This document shows positions 1-4,849 of a DNA stretch of 6,726 bases, in pieces. Origin of the DNA: an uncultured Actinomycetes bacterium (GTDB lineage Bacteria; Actinomycetota; Actinomycetes; S36-B12; UBA5976); contig CAIYGJ010000188.1 in the NCBI GenBank assembly GCA_903925705.1, positions 1-6,726 on the forward strand. Reading direction: 5' to 3'. Below the pieces are notes generated by a model. That model was not told where the DNA came from. It saw nothing but the letters and a program-made list of their open reading frames with translations, and ran no database searches. The number at the start of each line of letters is the position of its first letter. The first letter of the stretch is position 1. Made by a program: the position numbers and the translations under genes.

Positions 1-224
1 AGGCCATACCCAATAACCAATAAAACAGTGCCAAGCAAGATCGCATCGATTGAAGTCAGAATTGAGACAATCGTTTCTTTTAGCGGCGCTCGGGTTAAAA
101 CGGTATCGATCGTGGCCCTAAGGATTCCAATCGAGCCCAAGATCATCAAAACGATGCCACCAACAAGTGAAGACATCGCTGGTAAAACTACGGCGTATCG
201 GGAAATCTCAATCAGGCGGCGCAT
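1..224 (-). CDS. UPF0114/YqhA-like small membrane protein (3' end outside window)
   Basis: This is the first 74 codons of a gene that runs off the left edge. It begins at ATG 224-222 (reverse strand) with MRRLIEISRYAVVLPAM. Two hydrophobic segments are visible, at about residues 11-34 and 58-74. Between them lies a stretch containing RAPLKETIVSIL, and the second helix is introduced by SIDAILLGTVLL. An N-terminal 'E-SRY' element, a first helix, a linker and a second helix starting with 'S(I/L)(V/I)D--L-GT-L' is the pattern of the UPF0114 (YqhA) family of inner-membrane proteins, whose function is not established. The start is chosen because translation begins exactly before the family-like N-terminus, although no good Shine-Dalgarno sequence precedes it. 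It is divergent from the cox operon and probably unrelated to CO oxidation. Family assignment is from memory of the pattern only. Confidence 0.62.
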   Translation of the reverse strand, partial: MRRLIEISRYAVVLPAMSSLVGGIVLMILGSIGILRATIDTVLTRAPLKETIVSILTSIDAILLGTVLLVIGYG

Positions 225-360
225 TCAACAAGTCTATAAGTGCCGACAGCCGGGTTACTTGCCATTAAAAGGCTTGTAAACATGGGTTTTTGCCTATGCG
301 CCCTGGTAGGTGACGTGGTACGTTTATAGGCAACAAGCCATTGTTTTCGGGAGGAATCAC
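225..360. promoter_or_regulatory. Divergent intergenic region between the UPF0114-like gene and the coxDE operon
   Basis: This 136-base gap separates two genes transcribed away from each other, so it must hold promoters for both unless transcription enters from elsewhere. On the plus strand the best -10-like element is TATAGG at 325-330, but no convincing -35 lies 16-18 bases upstream. On the minus strand TATAGA (reverse complement of 233-238) lies 8 bases before the ATG at 224, which would fit a leaderless transcript. Leaderless transcripts are common in actinobacteria. A loose ACGT-GGT-ACGT arrangement at 313-323 is too short to call an operator. The region itself is certain. The individual promoter elements are weak guesses. 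Confidence 0.4.
349..355 (+). promoter_or_regulatory. Ribosome binding site of the 83-residue gene
   Basis: GGGAGGA, with its GGAGG core at 350-354, sits 6 bases before ATG 361. This strong site decides the start. The reading frame is open further upstream to a GTG at 310, but that extension would contain the site and has no ribosome binding site of its own. Confidence 0.85.
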
Positions 361-612
361 ATGTCTGAAGAGACAACTCAAGCCGCAGAAGCCATTCGCT
401 CTATCTGGCAGGGTAACCCATCCACAATGGCCGAACTTGACGAAGAATGTAACCCAAACAAGGTCTGCCGCAATATGAAGGACGTCACTTACGAAGGTTT
501 TGGCGATGAGGGCACTGACGTTGCTACCTCATGGAAAGCTAAGTTGGCTCGCGAAGGCAAACTTGCTACCGGCGCCTCAATAGCTGACCTAGTTTTCGGC
601 ACAAAGAACTAA
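361..612 (+). CDS. Hypothetical protein, 83 aa, first gene of the coxDE operon
   Basis: I do not recognise this protein family. It is a small soluble protein with no signal peptide or membrane segment. The N-terminal half is acidic (MSEETTQAAEAIRSIW, then TMAELDEEC) and is probably helical. Cys30 and Cys36 are close together (EECNPNKVC), the only two cysteines. The C-terminal half reads TSWKAKLAREGKLATG and then ASIADLVFG, again likely helical. The start at ATG 361 is supported by a strong GGAGG site. coxD begins 24 bases after its stop on the same strand, so the two are almost certainly cotranscribed. Position suggests a role with the CoxD/CoxE maturation pair. A thiol- or metal-handling role for the two cysteines is speculation. 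The coding call is well supported and the function is unknown. Confidence 0.8.
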   Translation: MSEETTQAAEAIRSIWQGNPSTMAELDEECNPNKVCRNMKDVTYEGFGDEGTDVATSWKAKLAREGKLATGASIADLVFGTKN

Positions 613-636
613 TCCAGCGGAATTCTCGGATACCTC

Positions 637-1524
637 ATGACTACAGCGCGCCCATTTGCTGATTTAACAGTTGAAAAACTTACCGATGACTTGCGTGACC
701 TTGGATATATTGCCGATCGCGGGCTTGCTACTTCGATTCTGATTTCCTTAAAGCTGGGCAAGCCACTTCTACTTGAAGGCGAAGTTGGCGTTGGTAAAAC
801 TGAATTAGCCAAGACTCTGGCCATCATGTTCCAGCGCGAACTTATTCGTTTGCAGTGCTACGAAGGTATTGACACCAACCACGCGCTTTATGAATGGGAT
901 TATGCCCGCCAGATGCTTCACATCCGCTCGCTTACCAGCGCGGAACTTAGCAACAATGCCGACGAGCAGCTCTTCAGTCCAAAATTCCTACTTGAGCGAC
1001 CACTCCTTAAGGCAGTTCGCGCCGGCGATACCTGCGTATTGCTAATTGATGAAGTTGACCGCGCTGATGATGAGTTTGAAGCCTTCTTGCTTGAATTGCT
1101 ATCTGATTTCCAGGTGACAATTCCTGAAGTTGGAACGATTGCAGCTGTCACTCGCCCGATCGTTATTTTGACATCCAACCGAACCCGCGAACTGCATGAC
1201 GCCCTTAAGCGTCGCTGTCTTTATACCTGGATTGGCTTCCCAGATGCAGAGCGTGAAATTGAAATTGTTCGGGCTCGCGTCCCTGGAATCAGCGAGCGCC
1301 TTGCCACCCAAGTTGTCGGCGCAGTGAATCAACTACGTCAGATGGAGCTTGAAAAAGTGCCAGGCGTAGCCGAAACCATTGACTGGGTTGAATCCTTGGA
1401 CGCCGTTGGTGCCAGTGACTTAAGTGAAAAGAGTGCTGCTGACACTCTTGGTGCTGTGATCAAGGATCGTGACGATCTGGACTACACCATGAAGAACCTC
1501 AATGACATCGTCCCAAGCTCCTGA
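637..1524 (+). CDS. coxD: CoxD: MoxR-type AAA+ ATPase, CO dehydrogenase maturation
   Basis: This is a cytoplasmic AAA+ ATPase of the MoxR class, 295 residues, close to the expected CoxD size. Visible motifs in order are: Walker A GEVGVGKT (residues 48-55), Walker B CVLLIDEVDRAD (133-144) with the DE pair, sensor 1 VILTSNRTREL (Asn181), an arginine-finger segment ALKRRC (Arg192/193) followed by YTWIGFPD, and GVAETIDW (243-250) in the C-terminal lid. The LKRRC-Y-WI-FP and G-AET-DW blocks are typical of the CoxD branch. In Oligotropha (Afipia) carboxidovorans CoxD is needed to convert inactive apo-enzyme into the [CuSMoO2]-containing CO dehydrogenase, acting as an ATP-driven chaperone with CoxE and CoxF. 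Here it is followed directly by coxE, whose start lies 23 bases inside coxD, so translation is probably coupled. The upstream ribosome binding site is weak. Other MoxR ATPases are possible in principle, but the coxE and coxL neighbourhood argues for CoxD. Confidence 0.93.
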   Translation: MTTARPFADLTVEKLTDDLRDLGYIADRGLATSILISLKLGKPLLLEGEVGVGKTELAKTLAIMFQRELIRLQCYEGIDTNHALYEWDYARQMLHIRSLTSAELSNNADEQLFSPKFLLERPLLKAVRAGDTCVLLIDEVDRADDEFEAFLLELLSDFQVTIPEVGTIAAVTRPIVILTSNRTRELHDALKRRCLYTWIGFPDAEREIEIVRARVPGISERLATQVVGAVNQLRQMELEKVPGVAETIDWVESLDAVGASDLSEKSAADTLGAVIKDRDDLDYTMKNLNDIVPSS

Positions 1525-2650
1525 GTTAACCGGCTTTGACGAACTCTTTATTGAGTTTGCCCAGGACCTTCGCTTTCATGGCCTGGTCATTGGATCAGAT
1601 GATGTAATCACTTATCTATCGGCGATTTCAGTTTTGGATGCTAGCGACATCATGGATGTTTACTGGAGTGGTCGAATTGCCTTAGTCCGCAAAAAAGATA
1701 ACATCCCACTTTACAACAACAGATTCCAAGCCTTTTTCTTAGACATCGGTGAAAACGAACCTGACGCTAGAAAAGTAAAGCTAAAGTCCTCGGCCAACGC
1801 CGGTGCAACTCTTGAAGTACCAAATGTCGAGCAAGGTCTGCCTGGCGAAGTAATTGAAGATGAAACCCGATTGGGTTACATGGCATCAGCTGCTGACATT
1901 TCTCGTCACAAGGCTTTTTCAGATTGTTCAGACGAAGAAATAAACCGTTTCCGCAAGTTAATTTCAATGCTTAAAGTTTCTCCCCCAAAGCGTCGAACCT
2001 ACCGAACCCAATCCACGCCAAAGGGCAAGGTGCTAGACATGCGCCGAATGGCTCGCGAAACCATGCGATCTCTTGGCGAGCCTAAAGATCTGATGTACAT
2101 CAAGCGCAAAGAAAAACTTCGCTCAATCGTTTTCATCCTGGATGTTTCAGGATCTATGGCTGACTACTCGCGCAACCTGTTGCAACTGGCTTATTCAGCT
2201 CGCCGAGCCAATACCAAAGTTGAAGTCTTTTGCTTCGGTACTCGATTGACCAGGATCACTAAGTCCATTGATAAGCGCACTCCCGATGAGGCCATGCGCC
2301 TAGCTGGCGAGTCAGTCCTCGACTGGGACGGTGGCACAAGGATTGGCGATGCCATTGCCGCTTTCGTTAAGGAATCACGTCGCTCACGGTTGGGTCGCGG
2401 AGCGATTGTTGTGATCTGCTCGGATGGCCTGGACCAAGGTGAACCACAAGCCCTAGATAAGGCAATGCAGACTCTGTCTCGACTTGCGCACAAGGTCATT
2501 TGGGTGAACCCTCATAAGGGTGACAACGAGGATTACAAGCCAAATACCATTGGCATGATGATCGCAGATCCATACATCGATCGGATCTTCTCGGGACACA
2601 ATTTCAAAAGTATTGAAGAGTTTGCAAGAGAACTATCAAGGATGGGATAA
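1502..2650 (+). CDS. coxE: CoxE: VWA-domain protein, partner of CoxD
   Basis: This 382-residue protein has a C-terminal von Willebrand factor A domain with a complete MIDAS metal site: DVSGSM (Asp214, Ser216, Ser218), the threonine in DGGTRIGDA (Thr279) and the aspartate in ICSDGLDQG (Asp308). The N-terminal 200 residues are helical, start with ELTGFDELFIEFAQDLRFHG and carry a basic linker (PPKRRTYR, then RRMARETMRS). The ending VIWVNPHKG, GMMIADPYIDRIFSGHN matches the CoxE pattern. CoxE is thought to work with the MoxR ATPase CoxD in sulfuration and copper loading of the CO dehydrogenase active site. VWA proteins are the usual partners of MoxR ATPases. The gene overlaps coxD by 23 bases in another frame, so reinitiation or coupling is likely. 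ATG 1502 gives a natural N-terminus, but a short upstream or downstream shift cannot be excluded. Confidence 0.92.
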   Translation: MTSSQAPELTGFDELFIEFAQDLRFHGLVIGSDDVITYLSAISVLDASDIMDVYWSGRIALVRKKDNIPLYNNRFQAFFLDIGENEPDARKVKLKSSANAGATLEVPNVEQGLPGEVIEDETRLGYMASAADISRHKAFSDCSDEEINRFRKLISMLKVSPPKRRTYRTQSTPKGKVLDMRRMARETMRSLGEPKDLMYIKRKEKLRSIVFILDVSGSMADYSRNLLQLAYSARRANTKVEVFCFGTRLTRITKSIDKRTPDEAMRLAGESVLDWDGGTRIGDAIAAFVKESRRSRLGRGAIVVICSDGLDQGEPQALDKAMQTLSRLAHKVIWVNPHKGDNEDYKPNTIGMMIADPYIDRIFSGHNFKSIEEFARELSRMG

Positions 2651-2655
2651 CGGGT

Positions 2656-2952
2656 ATGAAGTTCAGTGTTTCATTAGTAGCACACGGTGATCGAGAGATG
2701 ACCCTGGAAGAAATCGTAGAACTTGCTGACGCAGTTGCTCCGTTAAGTGGCATTGCTTCTGGCATGGGGACCACTTCCTATGGCGCACAGATTATGGTCG
2801 AATCTGATAACTCAGCAGATGCTGTGCTTGAAGGTCGCAAACTATTCGAAGCAGCAGTAGCCAAGACGTCATTACCTCAATGGGAAGTCACAGATGCTGA
2901 CACCATGAGCGAAGATGAAGACTTTGCAGATTTGGATCTAATCCCCGAATGA
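2656..2952 (+). CDS. Hypothetical protein, 98 aa, possible ferredoxin-like fold
   Basis: I do not recognise a named family. The gene starts five bases after the coxE stop, and its own stop codon overlaps the start of the next gene (ATGA at 2949-2952), so it belongs to the operon. The predicted order of secondary structure is strand (KFSVSLVAHG, 2-11), helix (TLEEIVELADAVAPL), strand (GIASGMGT), strand (GAQIMVES), helix (SADAVLEGRKLFEAAVAK) and strand (WEVTDAD). That is the beta-alpha-beta-beta-alpha-beta order of ferredoxin-like or ACT-like small domains. A highly acidic tail follows (MSEDEDFADLDLIPE). There are no cysteines or membrane segments. The fold is inferred from hydrophobicity patterns only. 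A small regulatory or scaffold subunit for the CoxD/CoxE pair would fit its position, but there is no direct evidence. Confidence 0.78.
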   Translation: MKFSVSLVAHGDREMTLEEIVELADAVAPLSGIASGMGTTSYGAQIMVESDNSADAVLEGRKLFEAAVAKTSLPQWEVTDADTMSEDEDFADLDLIPE

Positions 2953-3389
2953 TTAGATTAGGCAGTTTGGCCGGATACCCGTTTGAAGGACCACGAGTTC
3001 TTTCGGGCTGGACGGCGCCTGCTGTTCCTGCTGTTTACGTGATTCTTTCCCGTAACGACATTGAAGGTAAGCCGCAGGATTACTCAGTAATCTTTGTTGG
3101 TCACTCAGATGATCTGTCTACCGTTGGATTCCCATTCAAACACCGCCGCTCCCCTAACTGGATTGAGCGGGCAGGGTCCAAATACAACCTGCACGTTGCC
3201 TACTTTGATATTCCAGGTGGACTTGCCTCGCATCGCCAGCAGATTTGTGAAGAGCTAATGGCTATTTATGACCCAAGTTGCAACGAAGAAAAGTTTGAAA
3301 AAACCTGGAAAGACGAATGGATCGGCGAGTATTCAACTCCGGTAACGGAACCACTAACAACTGATCGAGATCCAAATACTTCACATTAA
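2949..3389 (+). CDS. Possible degenerate GIY-YIG-like domain protein, 146 aa
   Basis: This is the last gene of the coxDE operon, coupled to the preceding gene through an ATGA overlap. The layout resembles the GIY-YIG fold: a first strand PAVYVILSRND (Tyr30 in the GIY position), then YSVIFVGHSDDL (residues 45-56, with FVG in place of YIG and the typical G-S-DL continuation), a histidine-rich stretch FKHRRSPNW, a strand LHVAYFDI, and a helix HRQQICEELMAIYDPSCN (95-112) that keeps the usual 'R---E--L---Y-P--N' ending. The arginine expected in the helix after YIG is not evident, so nuclease activity is doubtful. The C-terminal 35 residues look disordered. GIY-YIG is a known nuclease superfamily, and its presence here may reflect a recycled fold in enzyme maturation. 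The coding call is firm. The domain call is tentative, from pattern alone. Confidence 0.6.
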   Translation: MIRLGSLAGYPFEGPRVLSGWTAPAVPAVYVILSRNDIEGKPQDYSVIFVGHSDDLSTVGFPFKHRRSPNWIERAGSKYNLHVAYFDIPGGLASHRQQICEELMAIYDPSCNEEKFEKTWKDEWIGEYSTPVTEPLTTDRDPNTSH

Positions 3390-3400
3390 CTTTGACAATG

Positions 3401-3430
3401 AAAAGAGCCGCAGTTTCCTGCGGCTCTTTT
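3401..3430. terminator. Bidirectional intrinsic terminator between convergent operons
   Basis: A perfect 13-bp stem (3401-3413 pairing with 3418-3430) encloses the tetraloop TTTC at 3414-3417. Its core is GAGCCGCAG/CTGCGGCTC, with AAAA on the left and TTTTT on the right, so either transcript ends its GC-rich hairpin with a U run. It lies 11 bases after the stop of the plus-strand operon and 17 bases after the stop of the last minus-strand gene. One element can therefore end both transcripts. Confidence 0.95.
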
Positions 3431-3447
3431 TGTTTAGGTTTCTTGAT

Positions 3448-3801
3448 TTAGATGTCTACGCCTACGCCATGCATCTGACGGGAGCGACGAACACCCATAG
3501 CAGGCTTATTGACTGAGTCAACGTGAGCCTCTGGAACATAAGTAGCGCCAGTTACGATGCCTTCAGCCATTCCGTAAAGAAGTGGCAAAGCACCGGCAAC
3601 GATTCCACCAGTCTGGTTGATCTGGGTTAGTCCGCTGTGAATTACTTCAGCGTCCTTCTTGATCTCCCAAACTAAGTCGGCTGCTTCTTCAAGAGCGCCG
3701 GCAACTTTTGTAAGTTGGCGACCCACGATGAATAGGTAAACCGCAAGACCTGCGATTAATGCAGTTACATCAATAACTGACCAAAGGGCTAGTGTGCTCA
3801 T
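3448..3801 (-). CDS. Cox-associated small membrane protein 5 (117 aa, last of five)
   Basis: I do not recognise a named family. One N-terminal membrane helix spans about residues 7-27 (IDVTALIAGLAVYLFIVG). It is followed by positive charges (GRQLTK) and a helical stretch KVAGALEEAADLVWEIKKDAEVI with coiled-coil character. Next comes a second weakly hydrophobic, glycine-rich stretch (TGGIVAGALPLLYGMAEGIVTG, residues 64-85), then a basic tail with RRSRQMHG. Positive residues after the helix predict N-outside, C-inside. It is the longest of the five related genes and ends the minus-strand operon just before the terminator. Its ATG overlaps the stop of the preceding gene (positions 3798-3801), so translation is coupled. 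The peptide VDSVN (94-98) is shared with the second member of the array. Function is unknown. A membrane scaffold for CO dehydrogenase or CoxG is an inference from position. Confidence 0.82.
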   Translation of the reverse strand: MSTLALWSVIDVTALIAGLAVYLFIVGRQLTKVAGALEEAADLVWEIKKDAEVIHSGLTQINQTGGIVAGALPLLYGMAEGIVTGATYVPEAHVDSVNKPAMGVRRSRQMHGVGVDI

Positions 3802-4073
3802 GAACGTACCTTTTCTAGTACCCGGCCTAGGAACAAGTGATGTTCTAGGCCTTCATTTAATACGGCATCTACACCACCGGCGGTTTCGCCGATTAGTGCA
3901 GTGTGTGTTGTGTTGGCCTTGGCTGCTGCCAAAGTTGCCTTGATGGCTGCAACTCGCTTATCGATAGTGCGAACTAGCAATACCAAGATTGTTAGAAGTA
4001 GTGCTACTGCAACCACCACAACAATTCCAAGGATGTTTGCAACAGTCCATAATGTCTCTACTGTGCTATCCAT
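3798..4073 (-). CDS. Cox-associated small membrane protein 4 (91 aa)
   Basis: This is a single-helix membrane protein of unknown family. A very hydrophobic helix at about residues 11-35 (VANILGIVVVVAVALLLTIL) is followed by VRTIDKR, which predicts a cytoplasmic C-terminal part. The tail AAIKATLAAAKANTT is alanine-rich and helical, then ETAGGVDAVLNEGLEHH and a basic end (GRVLEKVRS). It aligns with the preceding protein 3 without gaps over the region after the helix: Ile37/Ile39, Ile44/Ile46, Leu48/Leu50, the Ala-Ala pair and Asn54-Thr55/Asn56-Thr57. This suggests duplication. A strong AGGAGG site lies 6 bases upstream of the ATG and overlaps the end of gene 3, and only 2 bases separate the two reading frames. 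Confidence 0.82.
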   Translation of the reverse strand: MDSTVETLWTVANILGIVVVVAVALLLTILVLLVRTIDKRVAAIKATLAAAKANTTHTALIGETAGGVDAVLNEGLEHHLFLGRVLEKVRS

Positions 4074-4075
4074 TT

Positions 4076-4336
4076 TCAGCCTCCTAGCTTTGTGCGGCCA
4101 CGATGAAGACCAGCAACAATGTTGGTTGCAGACTCAATTGTGGTGCGGAGTTTTCTTAGGCCAGCAGTATTTTTCTCTGCAGCCTGTAGACCGGTATTAA
4201 TGCGCTTTGCTTGACCGCCAATGCGACCAGCTAAAAGCAAAATCGGTACAACGAGTGCGACAACGACTAGTACTACGACTAGACCGATGACATAACCAAG
4301 TAGCCAACCTGTGTGACCACCGAAGAAATCTGTCAT
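4076..4336 (-). CDS. Cox-associated small membrane protein 3 (86 aa)
   Basis: This is a single-helix membrane protein of unknown family. A short N-terminal segment (MTDFFGGHTGW) precedes a valine-rich helix at about 11-36 (LLGYVIGLVVVLVVVALVVP). A strongly basic helical tail follows: GRIGGQAKRINTGLQAAEKNT, then RKLRTTIESATNIVAGLHRGRTKLGG. Positive charge after the helix predicts N-outside and C-inside. The tail resembles that of protein 4 at matching positions (see that entry). An AGGGGT ribosome site overlaps the end of gene 2, from which it is separated by 8 bases. The basic, glycine-ended tail could contact lipid headgroups or an acidic partner, which is only an inference. Confidence 0.82.
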   Translation of the reverse strand: MTDFFGGHTGWLLGYVIGLVVVLVVVALVVPILLLAGRIGGQAKRINTGLQAAEKNTAGLRKLRTTIESATNIVAGLHRGRTKLGG

Positions 4337-4344
4337 GACTACCC

Positions 4345-4572
4345 CTAAATCGATTCTGCGAAGTTACGCACTGGAGCCAAGTTCGCGTTGACTGAGTCAA
4401 CGGTGCTTGTAACGGTTGATGTCTGTGCCACGATTACTGCTACGCCACCATCGAGAGCATCAAGAGTCTTGACTACTGAACGAAGGTGAAGAATCACTCG
4501 GATTAATCCAAGTGCAGCTGCAGCGATGATCACTGTAAAGATGATCAGCGATACTACAAATACGGTTTCCAT
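4345..4572 (-). CDS. Cox-associated small membrane protein 2 (75 aa, shortest)
   Basis: This is a single-helix membrane protein of unknown family. The helix begins almost at the start (residues 3-27, VFVVSLIIFTVIIAAAALGL) and is followed by RVILHLRSVVK. The tail carries DALDGGVAVI (38-47), which matches DALAGGVALI (39-48) of protein 1 in nearly the same register. The DNA of the two segments also matches at 24 of 29 bases (4433-4461 and 4695-4723). The rest of the tail is rich in Ser, Thr and Val (TSTVTSTVDSVNANL) with few charges, reminiscent of heptad-like coiled-coil tails. An AGGGGA site lies 6 bases upstream of the ATG, and the gap to gene 1 is 10 bases. Confidence 0.82.
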   Translation of the reverse strand: METVFVVSLIIFTVIIAAAALGLIRVILHLRSVVKTLDALDGGVAVIVAQTSTVTSTVDSVNANLAPVRNFAESI

Positions 4573-4582
4573 TTAGATTCCC

Positions 4583-4837
4583 CTATCCCAGTAACTTCGC
4601 GACGGATCCGGCGTAGCGAACTGCGCCATTTGCAACGTCCTTGATTGTTGCATCGGTAGTTTCTAGCAGGCTAGGTGTAGTTCCAAGTTCACCAATTAGT
4701 GCAACGCCACCAGCAAGTGCATCATCTGCAGCTCCGCGGATACGTTCAAGTGCACTTAGCACTACGTTAAGCAACCAAACCAAAACCGGAATGATTACAA
4801 CAACTAAGACGATGTTGAAAATTGCCCAAATACTCAT
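4583..4837 (-). CDS. Cox-associated small membrane protein 1 (84 aa, first after coxG)
   Basis: This is a single-helix membrane protein of unknown family. The helix is at about residues 5-27 (AIFNIVLVVVIIPVLVWLL), followed by ALERIRG, so the C-terminal domain is predicted to be cytoplasmic. The tail contains DALAGGVALIGELGTT and then LLETTDATIKDVANGAVRYAG. The first block is shared with protein 2. The gene starts 12 bases after the coxG stop, with AAAGGGG (overlapping that stop) as ribosome site 7 bases before the ATG. Close spacing puts it in one operon with coxL and coxG. A role at the membrane with CoxG is an inference from adjacency. Confidence 0.83.
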   Translation of the reverse strand: MSIWAIFNIVLVVVIIPVLVWLLNVVLSALERIRGAADDALAGGVALIGELGTTPSLLETTDATIKDVANGAVRYAGSVAKLLG

Positions 4838-4849
4838 CTCTGTACCCCT

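Noticed and set aside
28..279. Plus-strand open frame at the left edge
   Set aside because: It is antisense to the UPF0114-like gene, whose reading frame has clear membrane helices and family-like motifs. The plus frame has no credible protein features.
313..323. ACGT-GGT-ACGT arrangement upstream of the coxDE operon as an operator
   Set aside because: The arms are only four self-complementary bases, too short to distinguish from chance.
310..360. N-terminal extension of the 83-residue protein from GTG 310
   Set aside because: The extension covers the strong GGGAGGA ribosome site and has none of its own, so ATG 361 is the natural start.
2191..2499. Minus-strand open frame opposite the coxE VWA domain
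   Set aside because: The plus frame contains a complete MIDAS motif set. The minus frame is rich in Arg, Ser and Pro and shows no domain.
3901..4200. Plus-strand open frame opposite array genes 4 and 3
   Set aside because: It spans two minus-strand genes that have good ribosome sites and membrane helices. Its own sequence looks like complement noise.
3448..4837. Array of small membrane proteins as phage holins or toxin peptides
   Set aside because: Close linkage to coxG, shared ribosome-site pattern and long helical tails fit an operon-integrated role better. There is no lysin, antitoxin or phage gene nearby.
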